From: Artocarpus heterophyllus
Taxonomy: Eukaryota; Streptophyta; Magnoliopsida; Rosales; Moraceae
Assembly: GCA_025403435.1 (NCBI GenBank)
Contig: CM046348.1
Coordinates: forward strand, 28,538,148-28,602,147
Direction of reading: 5' to 3'
DNA: 64,000 nt
Part shown: in pieces, positions 21,437-34,059 of the stretch
Position numbering within the stretch: the stretch's first letter is position 1
Layout of the letters: every line of letters begins with the position of its first letter
Notes under the pieces: model-generated
What the model was told of the DNA's origin: nothing
Databases searched by the model: none
What the model saw: the letters and a program-made list of their open reading frames with translations, nothing else
Position numbers and translations under genes: made by a program

Positions 21437-23141
21437 GTGAGTCTCTTCTTTTCTCTTTTTATCTTTTTAAAGTTCGTGTTTACAAATTACAACTGTTCAT
21501 TATTTGGTTTTCTGCAATTAGATTCTGCAATTAGAACTCGATTGTTTTGTTAATTCCTGATTGTGAAACTGCTTTGTACTTGGCTCTGTCATGTTTGACA
21601 AAAATCTGTTCATGTGACCCATAAACTGGTAGTTAGGAATGCTCTTAACACAGTTTGAGCGCCAATAATTGTTGCATATGAAAGAAGTACATATTTCACA
21701 AGCAAAAAACAACTGATAAAAGGGGAAAAAAATTGACCAGACTTTCAGGAAGCTGCAACTCCAACGTTATCTGTAGTTTGCAAACATAATGGTGGATTTT
21801 ATTAAAGCGTAATGGTGGATTTTATAACTCTAATCACATTTTCTGATATTTTTTCTTTCTTTTTTTTTTTTTTTAAATTTTAAAATCTGACGGTGTGCTT
21901 GGTGGCAATGATACAGTTTTGTGTAGTTGCATGTGTATGAGGGGATAGATTACCTTTTAGTTGGAATGAATTTGATGCGTTGTAATTGAGTTTTGTAATT
22001 TGCATAATTGAGGTTAGTACTTGGTAGCAATAATACAGATTTGGAAAGGTTTTCAGTTGGTAGAAATATTTGTTGCATGATTCCCTGGTTATGTTAGACG
22101 GTCACTTTCTCTTGGTTGTTGATATGATGTCACGGAATAAGTCAATAAGGCTTTATTTAGGACATGGATAGCCCGATCAACCAGTCAGGTCTGTCTCAAT
22201 TTTTAGGACGAAATGCTCTTTTTTTCTGTCCTTCTCACGGGGACATTGAGGTTTTCTTATGCATGTCATGTAAAATCTAGAGAAAAAGGCAATCATGTTA
22301 TGATTGATTGACTTCAACGCATACATCAAATGTTGTTTATCAGCTATTTTATTCACTTCTTTCGTGTGAGGTTGATACATCTCTCCGCTTTATTTCTTTG
22401 TTGTCTCCTTTCTCTTCCTATGTCTCTTTCTCCGTTCCCTCTTTGGCCCTCCTTTTGTTTTCTTCATCCATTGTTCTTTATTTCTTCCGTTTGGAAACTT
22501 TGCATCTATCACTGGGCCTGTATCTTGCTCTAAGGAAGGGTTCACGTTGTAGTTGAAATCATTTTGGACTTGGAGAAGTGAGTCTATGGTGTGCCCTTAT
22601 AGTCTCTGGCCTATATGTTGAACATTATAAAACTTCTTACCGCAAAAGTAGTTTTTTGTATCTAATTTGTCCACAACTTGCCAAAAAGTATTTGCTAACT
22701 TGGTCACACTTTTTTCTGTAACATTGAACCATATGCGTGCTTGATTTCTAGCTTATATAATTCAGCAAAGTGTTGTCGTTTTACCAACTACCCATCTGTT
22801 CATTCTTATTTTCGTCTATCTTCTTTAGTAATGTCTTCTTTTTCTTGCCCTTCCCAGTCATGCTATTATGTTGTTGTGGACGTGTGGCTTGGTTTCTATG
22901 ATCAATTGCGAAAAGAAATGAATTATGTATAGTCTGGTATGTCACCTTAGATTTAGGTTGGGGAAGTAAAATTATGGATGTTGCTGAACGTCAATATGTT
23001 TTTGCTTCATGACTGGCTAGGCAAAGATAAAATATGACCAAATCTTATTACAGCATGGTCAGGTAGCTTCATATGGGATGAGGTGATTGGAGGTCAGTAA
23101 TAAGTCAGCAACTATTGCATATATGATTTTTTTGATATTTT
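21437..23141 (+). other. Probable intron or 3' flank of the trihelix gene; no recognised gene
   Basis: AT-rich and T-rich sequence that begins with the donor GTGAGT and has several possible acceptors. Two weak candidates for a short final exon lie after acceptors ending CTGCAG near 25753 and TTGCAG near 24131; neither gives a C-terminus I can recognise. No other coding signal was seen. Confidence 0.4.
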
Positions 23142-23636
23142 GCATTGTTGCCCCTTGAACTTGTCGCATATTTTAAATTTGCCCCCTGAACTTTTTAATT
23201 TTGACAAGTTGCACGTTGAACTTACAAAGATGTTGCAAATCATCTCTATTGATACTGATTTTAGTTTTTTGACTGAAATTGATATGTAATTTATACATGA
23301 ATAGTTGATTAATAACATGAATGGTCATTTTTATATGTTTTAACCCAAATTTATTGTGATTAACATCTTTAATCAAGTTTTCATTAAAATAGAAAATTTT
23401 AAATTAGCTTTGTTTTGAATATAAATTTGGGTTAACATTACATAAAAAAAAAAAAATTATACTCTTAGTTAATGACCTATGTAAAAATCACATGTTAATT
23501 TCAGTCAAAAAAATTAAAATTGCTATCAATGAGGAGTAATTTGTTACAGTTGTCTAAGTTCAAGATGCAACTTGTCCAAATTGCAAATTCATTAGGCAAA
23601 TTGCAAGTGTGCGACGAGTTTAGAGGGCAACAATGC
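23142..23636. mobile_element. Foldback/MITE-like element with long inverted repeats
   Basis: The left end GCATTGTTGCCCCTTGAACT and the right end, read in reverse, GCATTGTTGCCCTCTAAACT match. Further matches continue inwards: GACAAGTTGCA, then ATTGATA...TTTTTTGACTGAAATT on both arms. The 495-bp segment therefore folds into one imperfect hairpin with arms of about 200 bp or more. It has no ORF. A clear target duplication was not found, so the superfamily is open. It sits within the presumed intron or downstream region of the trihelix gene. Confidence 0.7.
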
Positions 23637-24355
23637 TAAATACTTTGTTTTTCTCTCTCTATAAATTTTATGAGTTGCATGCTCTAGTTCGGATGTGCTA
23701 CAATGACTTAGGGATTTTAGTTGAGATAGTGAAAATGTGGTTGTATATAACAAAATGGTGAAAAAGGAATCTTTTATATGATAAGATGTGGTGGTAATAT
23801 TTTAATCAATTGAGTTACTAATATCATTGCAAAAGAAATAACTTATTTACAATTCACACTGAAGTTTTCGAGGAAGCCTTCTATCATGTAGTGAATTATG
23901 ACAATGGATCAGGCGGAGATTGTGTCTTCATGGGACTAGTCTGTGGACTTATTATTTCTCTTTAGACTGGTGTCGTATTCTTATATGGTCTACAAGTTTT
24001 TCTGAGATACAAGGTGTGTTTTTAAGAATTCTATTGACATCTTGAAATATTGAACAATGTACTGTTAACATATATTTTTTTAATTATTTATTTATAAACT
24101 TATCAGAATGGTGGTGTTTTCTGTTTTGCAGTCTGCTTTCTTTCTTTTTATAGTAAAAGTGAGATGTTTTCTGGTATTAATGTTGAATACAATTAAAATC
24201 AAAGCAACCTTTCTATCTATATTACTTATTTTCTTTGGGTATTTGCCTGTGGTTCTGTTGACTTTATCCTAAAAGAAGATGGCACCGTCTTAATCGAAGA
24301 AATTTATTTGATGTCACTCTAAGTTCCATCTTTTTTCGGAAGGTCGGTGTTTGTT

Positions 24356-24512
24356 TATGTAACCATCTTGTGTGATTGCACATCCATGCATTAATCGTTT
24401 GTTCTTTTTTTACCGGGCTAGAGTGTCTAACAAGTATATGTAACCATCTTGTGTGATTGCACATCCGTGCATTAATCGTTTGTTCTCTGTTTATCGGGCT
24501 AGAGTGTCTAAC
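24356..24512. repeat. 81-bp tandem duplication
   Basis: Two copies of a unit starting TATGTAACCATCTTGTGTG and ending GAGTGTCTAACAA, near identical except for a few substitutions. It looks like a recent simple duplication. Confidence 0.9.
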
Positions 24513-24515
24513 AAA

Positions 24516-27504
24516 ACATCCGAGTCTTGGTTTCAAATTTCTGTGAAATTTTGATTTCTCAACTTAATACCATCTTAGGCCCGCGATAGAATTTTAACAT
24601 AGCTAGAAGAAAATTTCATCAACTTCCTTTGTTGATATTGCTCGATCCAACATAGTGATTATCCTCGGTTTTCTTTTTGCCGAGTGATGCTTGTACTGTA
24701 TGTATATGGCGTGGAGATTTTGGACAAGTCCATTTTACCTGTATGATGTCTGCTTTTGTGTGGAAACCTTGATCGTTTGGCAACTCATTTAAAGGAATTA
24801 ACAAACGGATTTGATTGATCTTATACAACTTTGAAATGCCTATTTTACCCTTTTGATAATCTGGTTGTGTTGCAACAAGAACGAACATAAATTTTTTATG
24901 CGTATTTAGATTTGAAGACTTGAAGTTGTCTGAATATGAACGCAGTCCTTGAAAACTTGTTATTTTGCCACTGTTGTAGTCGTACGAAAATGAAATCTTG
25001 GACAGTGTTGTTGACCATGGAATTTTTGTGAAACAGACAGTTACTCCTAGCTTCACGGTTAAACGAGTCTTCATCGTTATGGCTGCTTCTCTTCAAAAGG
25101 GTACAGTTAAGTTTTAACTTGAGAACTGCATATGGTTTCAGTTTGTTTCGGGTGAAGCATTAAGCTGAAGGGACTTTGAAGTAGTCAGAAAAAATTGTGG
25201 TAAAACCTTTTTTGAATTATTTTCGTTACTTCTTTTTGTTTTAGGGGACAATAGAAAGATGTAACTATATAGTTCTTTTAACCTTTCCATATTGCCTATT
25301 CTCTCTCTAATCAACGTTTGTTTTCTAAGCTTGTTTTCTGTATAAGAAAGGTTTTAGTTTAATTTATTGTGGAAAATCTTCAAAACAATTCAGAAATTGT
25401 CTCCTAGTATTGAGAATATGCCTAAACTTATTTCTGACATGCCCTCTTCATGATAGCTGTACTGATATCTTTTTGTTTTTGTTTTAATTATTATTATTTT
25501 TGGCTCGGAATAGCTGTACAGGTAACTTTATTTTGGTTTTTGATGTCTCTTCTCTAAAAACATTATCACTTCGCGTTAACAAGAATTAATTTTTTTTTTT
25601 AAAAAACCAAGGTTAAAACTGTTGAAGAACAGGCAAGATATATATTTTTTCGACATATTTAAGATAATCGTTAATAGTGTATCTAAAATATATCGGAATA
25701 ACATATCCAATTTACCTGTTTCCTCATCTATGGGATTTTATATTGTTCTGCAGCATCTTCCAGCATCGTCCATCATTGACCAAAAAAAAAAAAAAAAGAG
25801 GGGTTTTGTTCATTGCATCTTTCAACACCATTATCATACCAGTTCAATTAAACTGCCAGTATATAGACCTCTCAAGTCTCGAATAGTGTTGTTGTTGTTA
25901 TGAAAAAAGCCTCTCAAGTATTTAGTTTATAAGACAAGGGAACACAAATGGGTAACGCCTTGATCAACGCCATATGAGACAATTATCAGGATCAGTGGTA
26001 ACATTTACCTCGAATGGTGGTTGGTGAACGCAACACCCAACATGTTTTAATTTTTTTAGTGGTAACTGTTCGAGCGCTGCTCCGAGTAATAAATGCTTAA
26101 ATGCTTTGGGATGTTGACGAGGTTGAGGAATTTCATTTCAAGTTGTATTGACAATTTTTGATTTGTTTCAAAGTGGCTGACTTTTCTACATAGCCATTGG
26201 ATTTAATGCAACATCTTAAAAAAAAAATGAAATTAAGAGATGGGCAACTTGTGTAGCCAGTGAAGTAGGGGAAAAATACAAAATTGGACAACCATATGGA
26301 CGGAAACAACAACAGCAACTAGAAAGCTGATATTCCATTACTGCCCAAAATCAGTAAACCATACAGAGGTCAAATGAGGGTTTAAACACAAATCCTAAAC
26401 GGAAGAAAAGCTCCTTGTGCTCGTCTATCCCTGTTGTCCAACTCTTCGGCTTTAGCCCTCGCAAACGCCTAGCGGAAAGGCCATTACCTGGTATCAGTAT
26501 GCTAAACTTCGTTCAAGTAGTAACACAGACTTTAGAGTTTCTTCGGTACAACTACCAAGTATATGTATTTCAATTTCATTTGGTTCATAGGTTTCATGAA
26601 TGAAATTCAATATTTTTTTTTCTGAGAAAGTACTGTAGTAAAACCTGGTGGTCCAAAGGAGAAAAAAGTACATTGTTGTTGCTGCTCTGTATTTGGAAGA
26701 TTATCTTAGATCTTGTTGGTGGGTAGTGCATTTGTTTAATTGTAAATAATGCAGAGGAGTTTGAAAGTATACGTTGTGTTTTTAGGTTTCTTTTGATGTG
26801 CATCATTAATTTATTTCACAAATGGTTGATAGTAGGAGTTGATCTGTAGACATCCCACGTACTCGAGATGTGCAAAATCCTCAAGCATCAGAATAAAAAC
26901 CAGAGGGAATGGGTCGTTGTGACTGGAGAAGAAAACACATGGCATCCAATTGAATATGTAATACCGTCCTTTTCTTGAGCGAACCCTTTAATTGGCTATC
27001 AGCTGAGGTATTACTAGCGTGTTTGGTAAACTGGATTCGAACCCGAAAAAAATTTAATTTGAATCAGTTCGAACCTAAATGTCTTATATATTTGTCAATG
27101 AATTTACAATCAACGGGGCACTATGTAAAAAGTTGTTAATAATTTTTATTGTATACGAACATAGTTGTATATTTTGATTATTAAGTAGAGCATAAATGAT
27201 AATTTTGTTAAAAAAAATAGGGGCACGGCTATACTTTTATTTTAATAATTTAAGACAAGGATACAACGAAAATATTTTAAAAATTTTTAGGCAAAAAATC
27301 AATAACTTAAAAAGTTAGGTGGGTCAATGTCAAATGGCTCTACTACTGGTAAGGCTCTCGAGCGTAAGTTTTCTGGGCCGAAATTCTGGTCCTAGTCTTC
27401 TTGAAAGAGAGTGTTTACGTCATCTTGATCAACCTTTTCATTGTTGTTATCAATGCTGCCTTGTGCTCTCCCCCAAACAGCCGTGCCGAATTGTGATATA
27501 GGAG
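24516..27504. other. Intergenic/unassigned stretch
   Basis: Mostly AT-rich with no domain recognised. A 151-codon open frame lies on the minus strand at 24619-25074. Its protein is rich in Ser, Lys and Asn, with no known motif and no recognisable start context; it may be chance or a gene fragment. Nothing else could be supported here. Confidence 0.3.
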
Positions 27505-27716
27505 TGTTAGAGATACTTGTAAGATAGTTCTAGGCAATTAGTTTTGTATTAGTTAGTTTTGATCTGTTATTACCTGAGACACATGACAGTCTTGTAATGA
27601 ATAGATTAGGCAGTTAGTTAAATCAAAAAACTAACTCTTTAAGCTCCAAGTCTGTACAGTTTCTGTATGGAATGAAAAATAGAAGATTCTTTTAGAATTT
27701 TCTTTGTTTCTTAACA
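27505..27716 (+). repeat. 5' LTR of the short copia element
   Basis: 212 bp, TGTTAGAGATACTTGTA to TTTCTTAACA. A CTGAGACACATGACA phrase is shared with the 3' LTR. It is followed at once by TGATATCAGAGCAA, a primer-binding site close to the initiator-tRNA-Met type (TGGTATCAGAGC) used by many copia elements. Confidence 0.85.
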
Positions 27717-27766
27717 TGATATCAGAGCAATCTGATTCAGGAGTTGGGAAATCTTCTGGTCCCATC

Positions 27767-29978
27767 ATGGATGAAGCTTCATCTTCTTCGAAGCTTGCTC
27801 CGATGACCTTCAGTCATAATTTTGTTCGTCTCAACAATACGAATTTCTTCTCTGGAGTAAGCTGGCTCTTTCCACCATTCGAGATCATAAGCTCCTTAAT
27901 TTCATCTCTCGATCTTACTCATCTCCACCGAAGTTTCTTGCTGCTAGAGATGAAGTTCTTGGTAAGATCAATCCTGAGTTCTTACTTTTGGATCAGCAAG
28001 ATCAACTGCTCCTCTCTTAGCATCTTTCATCTATGATCGAGAATGTGATGATATGAATTGTTGAGTATATGGCAAACCCTAAATTAATATTATGCTTCTC
28101 AAATTCGGGCAAAAGTAACTTAGTACACGGATCAACTTCATACCACCATGAAGGATTCTTTGCCTATGAATGAATATTTACTGAAAATTCAAAATTGTGT
28201 AAATCTGTTGGGGTTAGTTAGAAATCCTGTTTCTCGTAAAGAGCATCTTGACGCTATTTTTGAAGGTCTTTTCTCTGAATACAATGTTTTAACTTTTTCA
28301 ATTGGGGCTCGTAATGATGATTTCAATGTCGATGAGATTGAATCCCTTCTCTTAGCTCAAGAAGCTAGGAGTGAGAAATATAGCTAGAATCTTGATTCAA
28401 CACAAGTTAATCTAGCTACCAGTCTGGCTCCTTTTTCTTCCTCTCAGCATAGTCAAGGTGAAAGAAAGAAGTTTTTCACAGACCTTTTCTCAAACAGGTT
28501 ATGGTCAATTCTCTCAGTCTTCGTTTTGTCCTAGTTCTAATCCTTAGGGTCATTTTGGATGAGTTTTTTAGTTTCAACCTTAATTTCAAAATTCTTTTGG
28601 TCGAGGAGGAGCTAACTATCGAGGAAGAGGCATGTCTAAAAGTGGTGGTGGTCGCTGGAATTCAAATAAACCACAATGTCAATTGTGTGGTCGAATTGTT
28701 CATATTGTTCTTGATTGCTCTTACAGATTTGATCAATCCTTTTATGGTCCGTCTCAATTTCAGAACAAACCTTCATCTAAAATGGTTTCTTCGGCTAAAA
28801 TGGTTTCTCGTAATATGTTTTTGATTAATGAGCCAGCTTAGGCCTTGTTGGCTACACCAGCTATGGTTGATGATACCAATTGGTACCCTAACTCTGGAGC
28901 TTCAAGTCATGTTGCCTGTGATGCTGAAAATCTGTTGACAATGACAGATTACTTTGGTCCTGAACAAGTTCAAATTGGAAACGGTATGGGTCTTTCTATT
29001 AAGCATGGTGGTCAGACTCGTATTTCACTCCTTATACTCTTCAATTGCTTTCTTTAAAACAACTGTTAAATGTTCCAGAAATTACAAAAAATCTATCGAG
29101 TGTCTCTAGATTTGCTCATGACAATAATGGTTTCTCTATGTCTATGCTCATAAGTGTTTTGTTAAAAATCAAGTTACCAAAACTGTGCTACCGAAGGGGC
29201 AACTTAAACACGACTTATGTGGCCTTCATCAAAGTCAAATTGCTCTGCCACATCACAGTTCTCTTCACACTTAAGCTTCATCTCCACCTCCTCTTCATTC
29301 CTGTCTTCCTGTCTAGTTTCTTCCATTGTAGATAGCACTACTACTGACTCAACTTTTAATGATTGTACTCATTCTTCAGTAAAAACAATTATTCCATTTT
29401 CATGTTCTATTTTTAAGCTTTGGCATAATAAGCTTGGTCATCCCTATGAGAAGATTGTAAAGAAGGTTTTCTCTCTTTGTAATACACATTATGTGAATAA
29501 AACACAATCTTCTATTTGTGATGCATGTTGTCTTGACGACATACATAGGTCTCCATTTTATTCTTCTTCTACCATTTACATTGCGCCATTGCAATTGATA
29601 CACTCAGATTTACGGGGCTATGCTCCAATTCAATTCTCTAGTGGATACAGCTACTAACTTATTTTTTTTGATACGTTCTCTCATTTTACATGGATTTAAA
29701 TGCTTCGCAATAAGTTTGATGCTTTCTAAACTTTTATCAATTTCAAGAATCAAGTTCAATTGCAACTAAATTCTAAGATCGAAGTTATTCAGTTTAATTG
29801 GGGTGGTGAGTATCGAGCCTTTACTAGTTTTCTTCTTTCTCATGGCATTGTTCACAAAGTTTCCTATCCTTATATTCATGAGCAAAATGGTGTTGCTAAA
29901 TATAAGCATCATCACATTGTCGAAAAATGGGTTAACCTAGTTAGCAAAGTCTTCCATGCCTTTAAAGTTTTGGGATGA
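27767..29978 (+). pseudogene. Copia gag-protease-integrase fragment (broken)
   Basis: Gag starts at ATG 27767 (MDEASSSSKLAP). Its middle (28148-28384) has NEYLLKIQN and EIESLLLAQEAR. An intact CCHC knuckle, CQLCGRIVHIVLDC, lies near 28680. The protease site near 28890 reads NSGASSHV, with the catalytic Asp changed to Asn. Integrase shows the HHCC finger (LWHNKLGHP, CDACC) and the first Asp (LIHSDLRG). The second is Asn (QFNWGGEY), and the third position is Lys (NGVAKYKHHH). Frameshifts and stops separate the parts. RT and RNase H are missing. Confidence 0.8.
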
Positions 29979-30035
29979 ATCTTTTTGTATAGCTATGTCT
30001 CTTGAAAGTTTATCAACCTTAAGTTTGAGGGACAC

Positions 30036-30236
30036 TGTTAGAGATACTTGTACAGATAGTTAGTTATATTTAGTTAGTTTCTTGTTGGTTAGGTTTTATT
30101 TGTTATAGCCTGAGACACATGACAATCTTATAATGAATAAATTAAGCAGTTATTTAAGTCACAGAACTAACTATTTAAGCTCTAAGTCTGTATAGTCTCT
30201 ATGTGGAGTGAAAAACAGAATTTTCGTTTCTTAACA
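30036..30236 (+). repeat. 3' LTR of the short copia element
   Basis: 201 bp, TGTTAGAGATACTTGTACAG to TTTCTTAACA, preceded by the purine tract AAGTTTGAGGGACAC (30021-30035). It differs from the 5' LTR by many substitutions and small indels, so the element is old. Confidence 0.85.
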
Positions 30237-30639
30237 CGTGATGTAATTGTTCCTCCCAAAAGTATTAATTGATAAGAGAGTGTAATCAAATCCTTTAAAC
30301 ATAGGATTACATTCTAGTATCCAACCCAAACACTATTTATTTTTGGCTCTTACTTTGAAGATTTGCTTAGAATCCACAAACATACCCAAAGAAGGGATTG
30401 AACATGTAACACCTGCGCATTTCTAGTACATTAGAAATGCAATAATTTAAGAATTACTGTTTAATCCAATTTATATGATAAAGTCTATAAAAGCAAAAAA
30501 ATAGGATTTTTAAGGGTAAAAATCATGTCATAGCCTTAAATGAAGAAGAAATGATATGCAAATAAGCTGGAAAGCTTAATTGTTGCAAAATGTGTTGCAA
30601 CAAATGTTAAGACAAAAACACAGTTTTAAAAAAATACTG

Positions 30640-31050
30640 CATAATAATGTGAAAAATTATACAATATTAAAGAAATGCAGTGTCAGGAAGTACACTGATA
30701 GAGTTATGTAGTATGAAAATTACACTACAAAAGTAATGCAGTATAGGAATTGGACTGTTTAAGATTAACTAGTGCAGAAATTGGACTGTTTAAGTTAAAG
30801 CAATATAGAAATAATACTGTTTGGAGAATATGGATGAATAAGGAATGCTGCAGCAGTATAGAGAATATACTGACAGTATAAGAAAAATACTATCAGTATA
30901 AATTTATATTGTACAAAGTTAGATAACATGGGAATTACACTATGTGATGGATGAAAATAAGTATGGGAGGTTGTGGGACCCCATGAATTATATGAAAAAG
31001 AATACCAACAGTATAGAAAAAATATTATCAGTATAAATTTAGACTGTGTA
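30640..31050. repeat. Array of short CAGTATA/TATACTG motifs
   Basis: At least ten motifs of the type CAGTATAGRAATTACACTG occur here, many able to form small hairpins (for example CAGTATAAGAAAAATACTATCAG near 30871, given in shortened reading). The related LTR at 52604-55725 has the same kind of hairpins at the matching place. Confidence 0.6.
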
Positions 31051-31350
31051 AAAAATCTTTGAAGGACCCACCATGGGACACTAAAATGAATGAAACCTTG
31101 CCACCTAGCCCTTGGGTGGCCCAATCATGCATGGCCAAGTTTAGCCAACTTTTTAGGAAAAAAAAAATGATGTCAAGTGATGAGTAATGTTGGTAGTCAT
31201 CAAATATGGTGGAAATTACCAAAAATACCCCTTAGTGTGGCCAATCAAATGTTGCCAAGAATAAACCTACTTTTTACTCTTAATGATGGTTTAGGGGTGA
31301 GTTTGCATGATGACTCACCATTTTTGTGAAAAAAAGATCCATTTCTTTTC

Positions 31351-31358
31351 TTTATAAG
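31351..31358 (+). promoter_or_regulatory. Candidate LTR TATA box
   Basis: TTTATAAGGC is followed by a purine-rich leader (AAGGAAAAAGGAAGAGAG). The position within the LTR and the matching leader-like block in the related LTR support a promoter. Confidence 0.4.
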
Positions 31359-32984
31359 GCCTAAGTGACAAGGAAAAAGGAAGAGAGAAAGAATGAAAGA
31401 AAAAAAAAGACGCTCCATTTCCTCCCAATGGAACCGCCCCTTCCCCTATGTTTTTTCCTCTCCAAGTTTTGATGATTTAAGCCTTCTAATGATCTAAGGA
31501 AGTCAGATTGAGAGTCTAGAAAGAGATTATGGAGTTTTAAGGTAAAACTCAAAACTTTTTCCTATTGTGTACTAAGGTTTTTGTTCAAGTTTTTAATGGA
31601 ATTTTTATGGTGTTGTTTAGGCTTGATGCCAAGGGAATTTGGAAGCTTTCAAGTGCTAAGAAGTGAGGACAAGCACTTGGGAATGATTAGGTAAAATCCT
31701 AATCTTACAAGCTATGTTAAAGTTTGTTATTTTTAGGCATACCATGTGTTTGATGAAATGTTTTGGGCTATGGCATTTAAGATGGACATTATGGCATGAT
31801 TGGGTTATGTTTTCTGATGATGGAGATGATGATAGAAAGAAAGAAAGTAGGGGGTTTGCTTTGAAAAGTGGGAAATTGTTAAAACTTTGTATTTGATGCA
31901 AAGTTTAACTAGTTTGAAAGGAATGGGATTTTGAAGGCCTTGGAGGCCAATTTATTTTCCAAATATGGTATAGAATTTGCCAACACAGTGAGGGAAACAA
32001 CTTTTGTAAAATTCCAAAACGACTAAATTGCAAAGTTTGGTAAAAGTTCTGCAGATTTGAAAATCGGCCAAAAAGTCCACCTTAATGTTGGAATTTCAGG
32101 AAAGTTAAAACACAAAAGTTGTAGAACTCATCGAAATGTTGATACATCATGGACAGTTTTTCAAAATTCTGCTCGGTTAAGGAGTTATGAATTTTATGAA
32201 ATTTTGGGCACAAAATTTCATGAAATGGAAACGTTATGAAATGTTTAGAATTTGACCAAGGAGCTTTTAAAAGTTTTATTCCTTGCAAAAAATTAAACGT
32301 TTTGGTATATAGTGGTCATTTTGGTTTCAGGGGCAAAAATGTAAAGATTTTGTGTTTTGGGCCAAAACCGTAAAATTGTGTGAAACTGGGTTTTCACCAA
32401 GGAACATTAAGTTCTTGCATTTCTGTGGATAGTAAGTAACCATAGGGTATATTTTTTTAAAGATTAAGAGTTTACTCAAGTAAAGAATGAAAGAAAAACG
32501 TTAAGGGTGAAAATATTAAGATTTTCGCATTACGGGTCAAAACTGTAAAGTTTGACAAAATAGATTTAATTTAAAGGAAAACTATTGTTTTTGTTTTCTG
32601 TAATATTATGAGATATAAAGAAATGAAAGTTATGTTTTAAAATAGGTTTCGAAAGTTTTTAAAGATCCATCAAGGGCAAAATGGTCATTTTGTTAAAATG
32701 ACCAAATCGGACCCGAAATGCCCGATGTTGAAAAACGCCCCTTAGTGGGAATTTTTCCATAACATGTAAGAAAAGAGAGGTAAATTTAGGCAAAAATTTT
32801 AACAAGTTACAAGATGGACGAAAAACTCATTAGGGGTAAAATTGTTATTTTTGAGGAAACGACTAAAACGGAGCTGAACACTCTGAATTAGCAACACGGT
32901 CATAGATGAAAAATGTTCCGTAATACATTAAGTAACGAAACCATCACATGAGATGGGAAATTTAATAAGGGATGTTCAAGTAAA

Positions 32985-33190
32985 AGAAAGGTAACTCGGT
33001 GGGCTACAAAGTTAAGTAAAGAAAAAGGTAACCCGATAGGTTACAGAGTTAAGTAAAAAGAGTGATAACCTGATGGGTTGCAGAGTTAAGTAAAAAGTAC
33101 GATAATCTAGCAGGTTACAAAGTTAAAAGCAATGGGGTACAAAGTGAAGAGAATGGTGAATCGATAGGATACCAAGTTAAGTTAAAAGGA
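32985..33190. repeat. Tandem repeat of about 43 bp within the long LTR
   Basis: Four to five degenerate units of the type GGTAACCCGATAGGTTACAG followed by AGTTAAGTAAAAAG. The inner part, TAACCCGATAGGTTA, is itself an inverted repeat. A different short repeat occupies the matching place of the related LTR (53290-53530). Confidence 0.7.
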
Positions 33191-34059
33191 AAGAATGGTT
33201 AATGTTTAAGTTTTATTATCAATCAAGTAGATTAATAAAGAGAAAGTTAACTAATAAGTCGGGTGTCATATGATCAGGATACAGAGGCCGACTAATGAAA
33301 GGAAAGGGGAGGAAACGGGAACGTTTGAGCTAAGTCTAGGTAAGTTCAAACCTCACCTATAGTGTGAAGTAAATGATTTTCAAATGCATTTTATATGTTT
33401 GCAAATGTGTTTGCAAATGTTATACAAGTTGTTTTAAAGTATGTTTTCACTTGTTATGCATAAAGTTTTGAAGATTAAGTAAAAGTTTGCAATGTATTTG
33501 CAATAATTATGTTTAAAGTATGTTTGCATTTTGTTAATGCATAATGTTTTTCAGTTTAAGTTAAAAATTTTATGTTGCATTTATTATGCAATAAGTTTTA
33601 CAGAATGAGTTATGATTTGCAAATGTGTTTTCATATGATGTGATTGCATTTGATATGCTCACTAAAGTTAAAAAGAAGGTAAAACAAAGATAAAATAAAG
33701 TGTCGTACCAACCTCCTTGATGTGAGGTACACAAGTAAAGTTAAAGTTTTGACCTCCTTGATGTGAGGTACATGACCTTGGTGTTCGATGATCACAAGTC
33801 TTCCACAAAAGAAGCATTATGTTTATGATCTCATGATTAATGATGTTGGTACAACACTAAAGTTTACAAGATAAGGAGAGTTAAGGAACAAAGATAAAGA
33901 GTTAAAGTAAGAAATAAATGTTCATAAGATGCTCATAATTGAAAGTTCATAATTAAGCACATGCATTATGAATTTGCTTGTATTCCTTATTATGAAGTGT
34001 TTATGTGAAATGATTATGGAAAACATTCTGAGAAAAGTTTTATGTTAAATGTTTATGAA

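Larger units (their letters stand above)
27505..30236 (+). mobile_element. Short Ty1/copia element with two LTRs and internal deletion
   Basis: 5' LTR (27505-27716), primer site, gag, protease, part of integrase, PPT, 3' LTR (30036-30236). The interior is only 2.3 kb because RT and RNase H are absent: the integrase frame ends near 29978 and the PPT follows 43 bases later. No matching 5-bp target duplication is seen (AGGAG on the left, CGTGA on the right), so mutation or rearrangement has affected the flanks. Confidence 0.85.

Noticed and set aside
24619..25074. 151-codon minus-strand open frame as a gene
   Set aside because: No recognisable motif, start context or neighbours; mentioned only within the unassigned stretch.
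24115..25790. Candidate last exons of the trihelix gene after acceptors near 24131 and 25753
   Set aside because: The short peptides that result resemble nothing I know from the family; acceptor-like sites are frequent in T-rich DNA.
32985..33190. CRISPR-like array
   Set aside because: Units are degenerate and contiguous without unique spacers; the plant context and the LTR around it explain it.
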